NCBI RefSeq assembly: GCF_900142135.1
Contig: NZ_FQZU01000010.1
Location: forward strand, 62,001-126,000
Length of the DNA stretch: 64,000 bases
Source of the DNA: Desulfatibacillum alkenivorans DSM 16219
GTDB lineage: Bacteria > Desulfobacterota > Desulfobacteria > Desulfobacterales > Desulfatibacillaceae
Direction of reading: 5' to 3'
Positions 17,540 through 27,403 of this stretch are shown piece by piece; the stretch's first letter is position 1; each line of letters starts with the position of its first letter. The translations under genes and the position numbers were made by a program. The notes beneath the pieces are model-generated. The model worked only from the letters and a program-made list of their open reading frames with translations. It had not been told where the DNA came from and made no database searches.

Positions 17540-19072
17540 TTATCGGAAATCCTTGGACTCCCAGTCCACTTTGCCGGGGTTGGGGCTTCCCGCCTTTTCG
17601 GCGGACATGGAGAACTGCGGACCGTAGCTGGTCAAGGGATTAGTCAATGAGTTCGGCTCATTGTCATCTTTATCGCCGCCTTTTCCCTTTTTCTTGTCGT
17701 CCTGGCCGTTCATCTCCTCCATGGCTGTTTTGATTTTCTCTTCCAGCTCGGGATTGCCCTTTGCCAGGCTTTGGGCCTTTCTCAGATGAAAATCGGCGTT
17801 TTTCATGTCCCGCCGTTTCATGTGATAGATCCCCAGGTAATAATGGGCCCGATCCAATACGTTCATCCTGCCGTAAACCTGGCCCAGATAGTAGTATAGT
17901 TCGGAGTTTCTATTGCTAAGCTCACGGGCTTTTTCCAGGGAGGCTGCTGCGTCCTGGAGCGCGCCGGATTCCATGTGCACCCTGCCAAGCAGGAAGTAGG
18001 CTTCCGGGACTTCCGGGGCGGCGGTTATGGCGTTGGTAAGCGAGGCCTTGGCTTCCGTAAATAATCCCGCCTCAAACTGGGCTTTGCCCAATTCCCTTAA
18101 AATGTCGGCGTCAAAAGGCGACAGGGCCAGGGCTTTTTTTAATTCCTCCACAGCCTGGGAGCGCTGGTTGACCCGGGCCAGCAGGGTTCCGTAGCCGTAA
18201 TGCAGCAGCGGCAAATTGGGGCTTTTTTCCACCGACCGGGCCATCTTTTGCAAGGTCAGGCTTGGATCTCCGTATAATGCAGCCAGCCGAATGCGCATTT
18301 TATTGTAGGCATACTCATCCAGATTCCGTTTGACGGTTTGGGCCTGGGGATTGGATTGCAGCCAGGTGTTGAGGTTGACGAAACGGTCCTCCACGGCGGG
18401 GTGCGTGGTCAGGTAGCCCGGCACCTGATCCTTGCCGAACCAGGTTTTGGAGCGCATGACTTTCATGGCTTCCACAAGCCCCTGGCCGCTGTATCCGGCG
18501 TTGAGCAAATACTGTATGCCGATTTCGTCGGCCTGGGCTTCGTCAGCCCGGCTGTACGCCAGCATGGCGCTGGATCCGCTCGCGGATGAAAGCACGGCGC
18601 CAGCGGGGAACCCGGCCACAAGGCTGGCGATCATGCCCACGGCCGTAGCCGCGGAAATCTTTTTGTTTTTATCGATTTTCTCTGAAATATGGCGGCAGGT
18701 CACGTGGGCGATTTCGTGCGCCATGATGCCGGCAAGCTGATCTTCGCTGTCCAGGGCTGCAATCAGGCCGGAGTTGATCACCACAAATCCGCCGGGGCCG
18801 GCGAATGCGTTGTACACGTCTTCGTTCGCCACAAAGAACTTGAATTCAAACGGCTGGGCCGGAACCGCTTCCAGGAGGTTTCGCCCTATTTTGCGAACCG
18901 GCTCTACAATAACCGGGTCTTCAATGAAATCCATATTCTGCTCAAGGTACTTCATATACTTGTCGCCCAGTTCCTTTTCCTCGGACACCGTGAGAGCGAG
19001 GCCGGGGGCGGCCAAGGGGCCGAGCACTAAAAATATGACGAGCAGGTAAAACGCATTTTTGAGGGATGGCAT
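17540..19072 (-). CDS. M48 family zinc metalloprotease with TPR domain (BepA-like)
   Basis: 510 residues from ATG 19072, chosen because it begins a clean signal peptide (LKNAFYLLVIFLVLGPLAAPG). The M48 catalytic motif HEIAH is at about 119-123 and the third ligand lies in RADEAQADEIG. From about residue 275 TPR helices follow (LLHYGYGTLLARVNQRSQA, ADILRELGKAQFEAGLF and AYFLLGRVHMESG). The protein ends in a Lys/Asp/Gly-rich tail. This is the BepA/YfgC layout, a periplasmic protease and chaperone that controls outer-membrane protein assembly. An open frame extends 57 codons upstream but has no export signal. Confidence 0.88.
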   Translation of the reverse strand: MPSLKNAFYLLVIFLVLGPLAAPGLALTVSEEKELGDKYMKYLEQNMDFIEDPVIVEPVRKIGRNLLEAVPAQPFEFKFFVANEDVYNAFAGPGGFVVINSGLIAALDSEDQLAGIMAHEIAHVTCRHISEKIDKNKKISAATAVGMIASLVAGFPAGAVLSSASGSSAMLAYSRADEAQADEIGIQYLLNAGYSGQGLVEAMKVMRSKTWFGKDQVPGYLTTHPAVEDRFVNLNTWLQSNPQAQTVKRNLDEYAYNKMRIRLAALYGDPSLTLQKMARSVEKSPNLPLLHYGYGTLLARVNQRSQAVEELKKALALSPFDADILRELGKAQFEAGLFTEAKASLTNAITAAPEVPEAYFLLGRVHMESGALQDAAASLEKARELSNRNSELYYYLGQVYGRMNVLDRAHYYLGIYHMKRRDMKNADFHLRKAQSLAKGNPELEEKIKTAMEEMNGQDDKKKGKGGDKDDNEPNSLTNPLTSYGPQFSMSAEKAGSPNPGKVDWESKDFR

Positions 19073-19275
19073 AGCGTCCTTCCAGGGGCGGCTTTTAGAT
19101 ATATTGGAATCTCTAATAATTTCCTCCAATTTCTTCCATACTTTAATCATCATACAGCTCATTGTCGAGGATTTTGTTCCCCGGCGCCTTTGGAGGGGCA
19201 ATGGGCCTTGATCTAACCCGGCAGTTGGGGCATAGTGAAACAACTTAATCCTTTCACCACATTTCAGGGGGGAGT

Positions 19276-20754
19276 ATGAGCGATTACATTCTTGCCATTG
19301 ATCAGGGTACGACGGGCTCCACGGTTTTGCTTCTTGATAAAGACCTTAATCTGGTTTCCCGGGGGTATAGGGAATTCCGCCAGATTTATCCCAAGCCGGG
19401 CTGGGTGGAGCACGATCCGGGGGACATCTGGAATTCCGTAACCGGCGCCATCGCCGACGCCCTCAAGGAATGGGGCATGGAAAACCCGCCCATCAAGGCT
19501 ATCGGCATTACCAATCAGCGCGAAACCTCCATCATTTGGGACCGCAAGAGCGGCAGGCCCATGCACAACGCCATTGTCTGGCAATGCCGCAGGACCGCCG
19601 ATATCTGCCAAAAGTTGAAAGACGCGGGCCATGAGGACCTGTTCCGGCAAAAAACCGGCCTGGTGCTGGACCCGTATTTTTCCGGCACCAAATACAAGTG
19701 GATTCTGGATCAGGTGACCGGATTGCGAGAGTCGGCCATGGCGGGCAAGATAGCCGCCGGAACCGTGGACTCCTACCTGGTGTATCGTTTGACGGGCAGC
19801 CAAAGCCATGTGACCGACGTTTCCAATGCCTCCAGAACGCTTCTCATGGACATTCATAAAGGGGACTGGGATCCGGAGCTTTGCTCCATCCTGGACGTGC
19901 CTCAATCCATCCTGCCTAAGATAGTCGGTTCAGCCGAGGTGTATGGTTACACCAAAGGCGTGCCCGGCCTTGCCGACGGCATTCCGGTCAGCGGCATGGC
20001 GGGCGATCAGCAGGCGGCTTTGTTCGGTCAGGCCTGCTTCACCCCCGGCGAGGCGAAATGCACCTACGGCACCGGGGCTTTCATGCTCATGAATACGGGC
20101 GATAAACCGGCCATTGGATCGGGCGGCCTGTTGGGCACCATCGCCTGGAATTTGGACGGAACCATGCAATACGCTTCGGAAGGCTCGGCGTTTATTGCGG
20201 GCGCCGCCGTGCAATGGCTGCGCGACAGCCTGGGCTTTATTGAAAGCGCACCCCAGGTGGAGGCTTTGGCCGCCAGCGTGCCGGATTCGGAAGGCGTGAT
20301 TGTGGTTCCCGCCTTTGTCGGCCTGGGCGCCCCCCATTGGCGGCCCGAAGCCAGGGGCATTATGACCGGCCTCACCCGCGGCACCACCCGCGCCCATATC
20401 GCCCGCGCCACCTTGGAGGGCATCGCCCTGCAGAACGTGGATATTTTGAAGCTCATGGAAAAGGAAAGCGGCCGGGATATCAAGGCCCTCAAAGTGGACG
20501 GCGGCGCCTGCGCCAATAACCTGCTCATGCAAATGCAGGCCGACTTTCTGGGCTGCACCATAGTGCGGCCCAAGCTGGTGGAAACCACCGCTTTGGGAGC
20601 GGCCTTTCTGGCCGGTCTGGGCGCCGGGCTTTTCTCCGGCGTGGACGACATCCGCGCTTCCTGGCAGGAGGACCGGGTTTTTGAGCCGAAAATGAAAGAC
20701 GCCGAACGGGAGGAAATTCTGGCTCGTTGGAGGGAAGCGGTCAGCAAAGCCTGA
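19276..20754 (+). CDS. glpK: Glycerol kinase
   Basis: 492 residues matching FGGY glycerol kinase throughout: LAIDQGTTGSTVLLLDKD, GWVEHDPGDIW, IGITNQRETSIIWD, KTGLVLDPYFSGTKYKWIL, CTYGTGAFMLMNTGD and LKVDGGACANNLLMQ. It makes sn-glycerol-3-phosphate from glycerol and ATP in the cytoplasm. GGGGGGAGT lies just before the ATG. The length is standard. The glpD-like dehydrogenase that would oxidise its product lies 34 kb away in the GRE locus. A glycerol facilitator is not adjacent. Confidence 0.96.
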   Translation: MSDYILAIDQGTTGSTVLLLDKDLNLVSRGYREFRQIYPKPGWVEHDPGDIWNSVTGAIADALKEWGMENPPIKAIGITNQRETSIIWDRKSGRPMHNAIVWQCRRTADICQKLKDAGHEDLFRQKTGLVLDPYFSGTKYKWILDQVTGLRESAMAGKIAAGTVDSYLVYRLTGSQSHVTDVSNASRTLLMDIHKGDWDPELCSILDVPQSILPKIVGSAEVYGYTKGVPGLADGIPVSGMAGDQQAALFGQACFTPGEAKCTYGTGAFMLMNTGDKPAIGSGGLLGTIAWNLDGTMQYASEGSAFIAGAAVQWLRDSLGFIESAPQVEALAASVPDSEGVIVVPAFVGLGAPHWRPEARGIMTGLTRGTTRAHIARATLEGIALQNVDILKLMEKESGRDIKALKVDGGACANNLLMQMQADFLGCTIVRPKLVETTALGAAFLAGLGAGLFSGVDDIRASWQEDRVFEPKMKDAEREEILARWREAVSKA

Positions 20755-20797
20755 TTCGAATAGATTGATCTAAATCAAGTCCAAGGGAGGGCGGGAA

Positions 20798-21703
20798 ATG
20801 AAAGCAGTGATCGTGGTTTTTTCCCAGACCGGCAACACCTTAAAACTGGCCGAGCGCATCCAAGAAGGCATTGCCGCCGAGTGGAGCGAATGCGAGCTGG
20901 TCGCCCTGGAAAAGGCGGACGGCATGGATTTTGCCAGTTATGACCTTGTAGGCTTGGGGTGCCCCTCGTTTTATTGCAAAGAGCCTTTTAACGTAACGGA
21001 TTTTATCGAGGCCCTGCCCCGGCTTGACGGCAAGAACTGGTTTGTGTTCGCTTCCCATGGCTGCGAAATGGGGCCGGTTTTGGTTTCCATGGCGGAGAAA
21101 CTGGCCGAAAAGGGCGTGACGGTCATCGGCTCCACCCATGTTTACGGGGACGCCTTTTTGCCCTTTTATCCCCATCCCACATACACCACCGGCCACCCGC
21201 TGGAAAAAGACCTGGATCAGGCCTGCGAATTCGGCAAAACAATGGCGAAAAACAGCGTCGCCATCGCCAGCGGGCAAAAGGAACTCATCGACCCTCCGAC
21301 TTTGGAGCATATCCCGGACTGGGCTCAAAAAGACCGGGTGAACCTCAGCCGGGAAATCATGCCCAAGATCATGCCCAAGTTCACCATCAATCAGGACGAG
21401 TGCATCCAATGCGGGTTGTGCGAGGACCAATGCCCGGTGGACGGCATCGATATTTCCGCGGATCCTCCCAAAATCCAGGAGCCGTGCATCTACTGCTTCA
21501 TGTGCGCCAAGTCCTGCCCGGAATGCGCCATCGAGGCGGATTGGTCGGGTCTGGTCAAAATGGCGCCCGGCAATTACGCCCGGTATCTTGTCTCGTTAAA
21601 AGCAGCCGAAGCCCGGGGGGATTTTCAATTTATGGTGGATCCCGACTCGATCAATTTTGACGACCCCATGCACGTGCAGCAGGCCAGAAAAAAGAATTCC
21701 TAA
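20798..21703 (+). CDS. EFR1-type flavodoxin-ferredoxin protein
   Basis: 301 residues. A flavodoxin-like N-terminal half starts VIVVFSQTGNTLKLAERI (FMN phosphate loop T/S-Q-T-G-N-T). A two-cluster ferredoxin at about residues 195-250 reads CIQCGLCEDQCPVDGI and CIYCFMCAKSCPECAI. This is the EFR1 family architecture of anaerobes, an intracellular electron carrier that can shuttle between flavin and Fe-S partners. It follows glpK by 43 bases on the same strand and could be co-transcribed, but no functional link is known. Confidence 0.85.
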   Translation: MKAVIVVFSQTGNTLKLAERIQEGIAAEWSECELVALEKADGMDFASYDLVGLGCPSFYCKEPFNVTDFIEALPRLDGKNWFVFASHGCEMGPVLVSMAEKLAEKGVTVIGSTHVYGDAFLPFYPHPTYTTGHPLEKDLDQACEFGKTMAKNSVAIASGQKELIDPPTLEHIPDWAQKDRVNLSREIMPKIMPKFTINQDECIQCGLCEDQCPVDGIDISADPPKIQEPCIYCFMCAKSCPECAIEADWSGLVKMAPGNYARYLVSLKAAEARGDFQFMVDPDSINFDDPMHVQQARKKNS

Positions 21704-21841
21704 GCCTGAAATCATGTCGGGTTTGAAGTCCAAATACGTTCTCGGTGATCAAACGCCTTGCCGCCGGATTTCGTAACCTGGCCTACGACTTGGCTCCGTG
21801 ATAGGCGTAGGCGATTGAAACCGAGCGGTGATTTCAATAAG

Positions 21842-22079
21842 ACACTGGGTCCCCGTTTCCGGGAGTACGTCATGCGGATTGCATAACTACCGCAATCAGC
21901 CCGCCGCATCCCTTCACGGGGATGACCAGCAGCTTGGGCAATTTGGGGCTTTTCAAGAGGTGCAATCATGCCCTCTTGAAATTTCAATCGTCTTTTTACT
22001 TTGGATTCACCGTATAAGACCGTCATCCCCGCAAGGGCGATCCGCTTTTCAGGATCGACCGCAAGCGGGGACCCAGCGT
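21842..22079. repeat. Composite dispersed repeat, copy 1 of 3
   Basis: A left unit (21842-21927, ACTGGGTCCCCGTTTCC ... CACGGGGATGAC) and a right unit (22021-22077, CGTCATCCCCGC ... GCGGGGACCCAGCG) are separated by about 94 bases. The outer ends CTGGGTCCCCG and CGGGGACCCAG are inverted repeats. The same pair recurs at 45034-45276 and 54990-55415. No gene lies inside it. Confidence 0.8.
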
Positions 22080-22150
22080 TGGTTAAATATGGCGGCCGAA
22101 AACGCATTTGTTGATGTTTAAGCAAATTGGTCTGCTCAGGCGATTCTAAA

Positions 22151-22188
22151 ATCAAAAAAGGGGAGCCTTTCGGCTCCCCTTTTTGATT
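22151..22188. terminator. Bidirectional intrinsic terminator
   Basis: AAAAAAGGGGAGCC, loop TTTCG, then GGCTCCCCTTTTTT form a strong G+C stem flanked by A and T runs on both sides. It lies 70 bases past the fdhA stop, so it can end fdhA on the minus strand. Confidence 0.85.
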
Positions 22189-22257
22189 CATCTCGCTCCC
22201 ATGCTCCAGCGTGGGAGTGTATTTTTAAAAGGCCGTGGGACGGCCTCCTTTTACTTC

Positions 22258-25014
22258 TTACGCCGCTTTGGCGATTTTGACGGCGCACACCTTGAATTCC
22301 GGGATTTTGGCCACAGGGTCCAAGGCCGCGTTGGTGAGCTTGTTGGCCGCCGCTTCCGCATAATGGAAGGGCAGGAACACGGTGCCGGGGCCGGTCATGT
22401 CGATGACCCGGGCCACAGCCGTGATTTCGCCGCGGCGGGAGGCGATGTGAACCTTGTCGCCGTCCTTGATTCCGTAAGACGCGGCGTCTTCCGGAGACAC
22501 TTCCACAAAACACTCGGGCGCGGCCGCGTTGAGCCCCTCGGATTTCATGGTCATGGTGCCGGTGTGGTAGTGGTAGATCACGCGGCCCGTGGTGAGGTAC
22601 AGGGGATATTCTTCGTCCGGCTGCTCCGCGGGCGGAATAAAGTCGATGCCGTGGAAAAGCCCCTTGCCTCTGGTAAACTGCCCTTTGTGCAGGATGGGCG
22701 TGCCCGGATGGTCGGGCGCGGGGCAGGGCCAGTGCAGGCCGTCCTTGTCAATGCGTTTGTACGAAAGTCCGCCGTAGGAAGGCGTCACCCGGGCGATTTC
22801 GTCGAAAATCTGCTCCGGGTTGTCGTACTTCATTTCGTATCCCATGCGGGAGGCGATTTCGCAGGTGATTTCCCAATCCTGTTTGCAGTCGCCGGGGGCG
22901 TCCACGGCCTTCCGGACCCGCTGAACCTTTCTTTCCGTATTGGAGAAGGTGCCGTCTTTTTCGGCAAAGCAGGCCGAAGGCAGGACCACGTCGGCTTTGG
23001 CCGCGGTTTCGGTCATGAAGATGTCCTGGACGACCAGGAATTCCAAGTGCTCCAGGCATTTTTCGGCGTGGTTAAGATCCGGGTCGGAGACCAGGGGGTT
23101 TTCGCCGATGATGTACAGGGACTTGAATACGCCGTCATGAGCCATGGGCAGCATGACGGTCACGGGCAGGCCCAGGTTGCCGGACATGCCGCTAACGCCC
23201 CATTCCTTTTCCAGACGGGCTTTGACGTCCGGATTGGTCACGGGCTGGTAAGCCGGGAACACATTGGGCAGGCCGCCCATATCGCAGGCGCCCTGGACGT
23301 TGTTCTGGCCGCGGAGAGGATTGACTCCCCCGCCCTGGATGCCCAGGTTTCCGGTGAGCATGGAAAGGTTGGCCAGGGACTTTACGTTGTCCGTGCCGCA
23401 AATATGCTGGGTGATGCCCATGGCGTAGCAGATGCTGGCGGACTTGGCCTTGGCGAAAATCCGGGCGGTTTCCTCAATGTCCTTGGCGGGAATGCCCGTA
23501 ATCTCCTCAGTGTATTGAGGCGTGAATTTTTCCACCGCGGCTTTCAGGTCTTCAAAACCTTCGGTCCGGTTCGCCACGTAATCCTTATCGTAGAGATTTT
23601 CCTTGATGATCACGTGCATAAGCCCGTTGATCCAGGCCACGTCGGTTCCCAGGTTCTGTCTGAGCCACTTGTGGGCCAGTTTGGTGATGGGAATCTGACG
23701 CGGGTCAACCACGATAATTTTGGCGTTATTTCTCTTAACCGCCCTCTTGGCGTAAGTGGACAACACGGGATGGTTCTCCGTGGTGTTGGAGCCGGTGATG
23801 AGAATCACCTCGGCTTTTTCCACATCGCCGATGGGGTTTGTCATAGCTCCGCTTCCGAATGCTGCGGCCAGACCGGCCACTGTGGAGCTGTGTCAAAGAC
23901 GGGCGCAGTGGTCCACGTTGTTTGTCTTGAGGACCGCCCGCGCAAATTTTTGGGCCAGATAGTTTTCTTCGTTGCTGATGCGCGCCGAAGTCAAAACGCC
24001 CATGACGTCTCCGCCGTGCTTCTCCCTGATCTCGGAAAACCTTTTGGCCGCCAAATCCAGGGCTTCGTCCCAGGAGGCTTCGCGGAACTTGCCGTTTTCC
24101 TTGATCAAAGGAGAGGTGATGCGGTCGGGGTGGCCCACAAAATGATATCCGAACCGGCCCTTGACGCACAGGCTGCCGTAATTGGGGGCGGCGTCCACGC
24201 CTTCCACCTTGACGATTTTATTATCGCGCACATGCAGTTCGAGCTGGCAGCCGACGCCGCAATAGCTGCACGTGGTGCGGACTTTTTTGTCCACTTCCCA
24301 GGGGCGCAGGCTGTAATGCACGTCCTTTTCCACCAGAGCGCCCACCGGGCACGCCTGGACGCATTCGCCGCAGTACACGCAGAATTCGTTGGCCAGGGGA
24401 TAGGAGGCGTCCTTGTCGTTGCGGTTCCAATCGATGGCCAGGTTGACTTGCACCTCGTTGCAGGCCGCTTCGCAGCGTCCGCACTTGATGCAGCGGGAGT
24501 AGTCCCTCACAAAGAAGGGGTTGGCCAAATCCTTGGGGTATTCCTTGTCCGAAGGAATGTTCTGGCCCTGCACCTGGTATTTGAAAGCCAGGTCCTGCAG
24601 CCGGCAGTCTCCCCAGACCGGGCAGAGATCCGTGGTTTCGTCGGATTTCTGGGCGCCCAATTGAAAATCAGTCCAAGCTGCGTCGCTGGTTCCGCACACC
24701 GCGCAATTATGATTGCCGGTGTCGAGCATGTTTTGGATCGCCTCTTTACGGGCTTTGATGACCGTAGGAGACTCGGTGCGGACGTTCATCCATACGTCTG
24801 CCGGGGTTTCACAGGCGCGAAGCATTTGCACGCCTTTTTCCCCGCCGGCGACTTCCACCACGCAAACTCCGCAGCCGCCGTTGGACGTCGCCCTTTTGAG
24901 ATAGCACAGGGTGGGGATGTCCAGGCTGTTAGCCTGCGCAACGTCCAGGATGGTTTGCCCCTCGCGAAAAGGAAAGCTCCTGCCGTTGATAGTGATATTG
25001 CCTTTTGATTTCAT
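22258..25014 (-). CDS. fdhA: Selenocysteine-containing formate dehydrogenase alpha subunit (NuoG-like N-terminus)
   Basis: 918 residues when UGA at 23893-23895 is read as selenocysteine (residue 374). Domains in order: [2Fe-2S] ferredoxin (LCYLKRATSNGGCGVCVVEV), the His-Cys [4Fe-4S] motif (HNCAVCGTSDAAW), two [4Fe-4S] clusters (CIKCGRCEAAC, CVYCGECVQACP), then the molybdopterin domain with TTCSYCGVGCQLELHV. The Sec site reads NNVDHCARL-U-HSSTVAGLAAAF, the known formate dehydrogenase context, and a SECIS hairpin follows. The protein oxidises formate to CO2 at a Mo or W bis-pterin centre in the cytoplasm; no Tat signal is present. Start ATG 25014 has GAGGTG 5 bases upstream. A tool that stops at UGA would split it into two false genes at 23893. 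Confidence 0.96.
23864..23880 (-). promoter_or_regulatory. Bacterial SECIS element in fdhA mRNA
   Basis: In the fdhA transcript, 12 bases after the UGA, GUGGCC, loop GGUCU and GGCCGC form a 6-base stem. The apical GGUCU loop matches the SelB-binding loop of the Escherichia coli fdhF SECIS, and the spacing from UGA (11-12 bases) agrees. This element lets SelB deliver tRNA-Sec at UGA 23893-23895. Confidence 0.92.
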
Positions 25015-25365
25015 AACACCTCGGTGATGCAAAAAAAAGGGGCGGCCTGCCGTGCGCCGCCGGCCCCATTAACATTTAAATCCTACTCCAGGGGGACTGA
25101 AACCACACCCCGTAAATTGCAGCATCATTGATATATTATATCTATAGGCGTTGTCAATTGGGATGCGTTTAATCAATTTTGACATAACGGAAAAAGTAAT
25201 GAGAATTCCGTTCTTGCCTTCCTGGCCCTGTCGTGGTATCGCCAATACCGGTGAAAAGTCCGCCGGGGAGGGACTGGCTGGACGTTTTCATGGGTTGGCC
25301 GCAAAAGCGGTGAAGTCAATATTCAATAACCCGTAAGGGTAAGCATACAACAGGAGAAAATACCG
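25015..25365. other. Divergent intergenic region with structured leader of the RnfB-GltD gene
   Basis: 351 bases separate fdhA from the divergent gene at 25366. The right half, on the plus strand, contains four small hairpins in series: GGTAT/ATACC (25235-25249), AGTCC/GGACT (25257-25275), CCGC/GCGG (25299-25310) and ACCC/GGGT (25329-25340). AGGAG and GTG 25366 follow. I cannot match it to a named riboswitch. Confidence 0.45.
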
Positions 25366-27384
25366 GTGTTAACAGCGTTTTTAGTCTTGGGAGTCCTGGG
25401 GTTGATTATTGGAGTCGGACTGGCTGCTGCTTCCAAAATCTTTTATGTCTATGTGGACCCGCTGGTTCTTGCGATTGACGACGTTCTTCCCGGCGCCAAC
25501 TGCGGCGGCTGCGGCATGCCGGGATGTTCGGCCAACGCCGAGGCCATCGTCGCAGGCAAAGCGTCTCCCGCCAGTTGCGTAGCTGGAGGCGAGGACTTGG
25601 CGGCGGCCATCGCCGCCATCATGGGCGTTTCCGTGGCTGCCACGGAGCCGGACATCGCCAAGCCCGGCTGCTATTACGGCGTGAAGGACGCGGCGACCAA
25701 ATTTACGTACGAGGGCATTCAGGACTGCCGGGCTGCGGCCATGATCAACGGCGGCATGAAAGAATGCACCGTGGGGTGTCTTGGCTTGGGAAGCTGCGTC
25801 AAGGCCTGTCCTTTCGGCGCTTTGGAAATGGGCGAAGACGGCCTGCCGAGAGTCATTGCCGAGAAATGCACCGGCTGCGGCACTTGCGAAAGAACCTGCC
25901 CCAAAGGCATTATCAACATGTCCTCGGTCACCCGCCGCATTATCAAGGAATACACCACCAATGACTGCACCACGCCGTGCCAGCGCGCATGTCCCGCAGG
26001 CATCAACATTCGCGGCTATGTGGGCGCCATTGCGGAAGAAAAATTTGAGGATGCGGTTCTGATCATCAAGGAGCGCAACCCCTTCCCGGCGGTCATTGGA
26101 AGAATCTGCCCCCATCCCTGCGAGACGGAATGCCGCAGGAATCTGGTGGACGAGTCCGTGGCCATCAACTACTGCAAACGTTTTGCAGCCGACTTTGAGA
26201 TGAAGTCCGGCAAACGCCTTCTGCCCTACAAAGCTCCCGAGACCGGCAAGCGCGTCGCTGTGGCCGGCGGCGGCATCCAGGGCCTGACGGCGGCTTTCTT
26301 CCTGGCTCGTTTGGGCCACGCTCCCACGGTGCTGGAAGCCACCGACACTCTGGGCGGCCTCCTGCGTACGGCCATTCCGGAAAACCGTTTGTCCCAAAAG
26401 GTTTTTGACTGGGAGATCCAGGGCATCCTGGATATGGGCGTGGACGCCCAGATGAATACCGCCTTGGGCCGCGACGCCTCCGTGGCCGAATTGCTGGCCG
26501 AAGGGTACGACGCCGTTCTGGCCGCCCCCGGCGGTTGGGACGGAAGGCTGAGCAGGCCTGAGGACAAGGAGCCCAAACAGGTGCTGCCCAACACCAACCT
26601 GTTGATCGACGTGGCCAAAGACGCGGGCTCCGTAACCTGGGGCGACAGCGCAATCTTTGTGGGCGGCGGCGCAGCCGTGGTGGATATTGCAGCCCAGACC
26701 AAGGCCAAGGAAAAGACCCTGGTGCTCAGAGGCGCCGCAGACGACGCCTTGATCGCCAAAGCCAAGGAAAAAGGCGTGAAGCTGGTTCAGAATTCCGCTG
26801 TCACCCGACTGTTCGGTCAGGATGCGGAGTTGAAGCAGGTGGAGATCATGGATCTCACTTCCAGCGAAAAACAGGTCGTATCCTGCAGCAACCTGATTCT
26901 CGGCTCCGGCCGCGCTCCTGAAATGGTGTTCATCCGCAAGCCTGCGGAATCCGACGGAACCGAACCGCCGGCCGTTCCCGCTGACGGACCTGTGAAATGG
27001 ATCGGTGCGCCTCCTTACAAAAAGCCCAAGGACGACTTCACCCCCGGCCTGCTTGCTCCGGCCGATCCGGTCAGCGATTACTCCGCGGCCGTGGAAGCCA
27101 TTGGCGCCGGACGCCGGGCCGCGGCATCGGTCCACATGGTCATGAACGGCGAAGACGCCTTCCTGCCCGAGAATGTGGTTACGCCTTCGGTCTACGTCCA
27201 GGATGTTTTCATGCTGGACGCCGTGCCGCCTATTCCCAGGGAGATCATGCCCTTGCAGAAGACGGGAACGGAAGACGCTCCGGAGCTGGAAAAAGGCTAC
27301 CCCAAAGAGCAGGCGGTGGCCGAGGCCTCCCGCTGCCTCCAGTGCGGCCTTATCTGCTACCAGAAAGGCAAAAGGGCGGCGTAA
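25366..27384 (+). CDS. RnfB-like ferredoxin fused to GltD-like NAD(P)H/FAD oxidoreductase
   Basis: 672 residues. The N-terminal membrane helix (MLTAFLVLGVLGLIIGVGLA) and RnfB Fe-S domain (NCGGCGMPGCSANAEAIVAG) are followed by ferredoxin clusters (CTVGCLGLGSCVKACPFGAL, CTGCGTCERTCPKGI). From about residue 204 a GltD-type module begins: CTTPCQRACPAGINIRGYVG, ICPHPCETECRR and the FAD loop VAVAGGGIQGLTAAFF. A second dinucleotide loop is AIFVGGGAAVVDIAAQ near 428. The last motif is SRCLQCGLICYQKG. This joins ferredoxin and NAD(P)H chemistry in one membrane-attached chain. It diverges from the formate dehydrogenase, so it is a likely electron partner; that is inference. Translation starts at GTG 25366 after AGGAG. 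Confidence 0.85.
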   Translation: MLTAFLVLGVLGLIIGVGLAAASKIFYVYVDPLVLAIDDVLPGANCGGCGMPGCSANAEAIVAGKASPASCVAGGEDLAAAIAAIMGVSVAATEPDIAKPGCYYGVKDAATKFTYEGIQDCRAAAMINGGMKECTVGCLGLGSCVKACPFGALEMGEDGLPRVIAEKCTGCGTCERTCPKGIINMSSVTRRIIKEYTTNDCTTPCQRACPAGINIRGYVGAIAEEKFEDAVLIIKERNPFPAVIGRICPHPCETECRRNLVDESVAINYCKRFAADFEMKSGKRLLPYKAPETGKRVAVAGGGIQGLTAAFFLARLGHAPTVLEATDTLGGLLRTAIPENRLSQKVFDWEIQGILDMGVDAQMNTALGRDASVAELLAEGYDAVLAAPGGWDGRLSRPEDKEPKQVLPNTNLLIDVAKDAGSVTWGDSAIFVGGGAAVVDIAAQTKAKEKTLVLRGAADDALIAKAKEKGVKLVQNSAVTRLFGQDAELKQVEIMDLTSSEKQVVSCSNLILGSGRAPEMVFIRKPAESDGTEPPAVPADGPVKWIGAPPYKKPKDDFTPGLLAPADPVSDYSAAVEAIGAGRRAAASVHMVMNGEDAFLPENVVTPSVYVQDVFMLDAVPPIPREIMPLQKTGTEDAPELEKGYPKEQAVAEASRCLQCGLICYQKGKRAA

Positions 27385-27403
27385 GCATTTATAAATGAAC
27401 ATC

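Noticed and set aside
23893-23895. UGA in fdhA as a nonsense mutation making a pseudogene
   Set aside because: Sec context, SECIS hairpin and tRNA-Sec are all present.
22183-25008. A plus-strand open frame of about 940 codons opposite fdhA
   Set aside because: It has no recognisable motif, is rich in His/Gly/Val as antisense frames of GC-rich genes are, and lies opposite a fully supported selenoprotein gene.
25190-25350. The leader of the RnfB-GltD gene as a molybdenum-cofactor riboswitch
   Set aside because: The hairpins and loops do not match the Moco consensus as I know it, so it is only listed as a structured leader.
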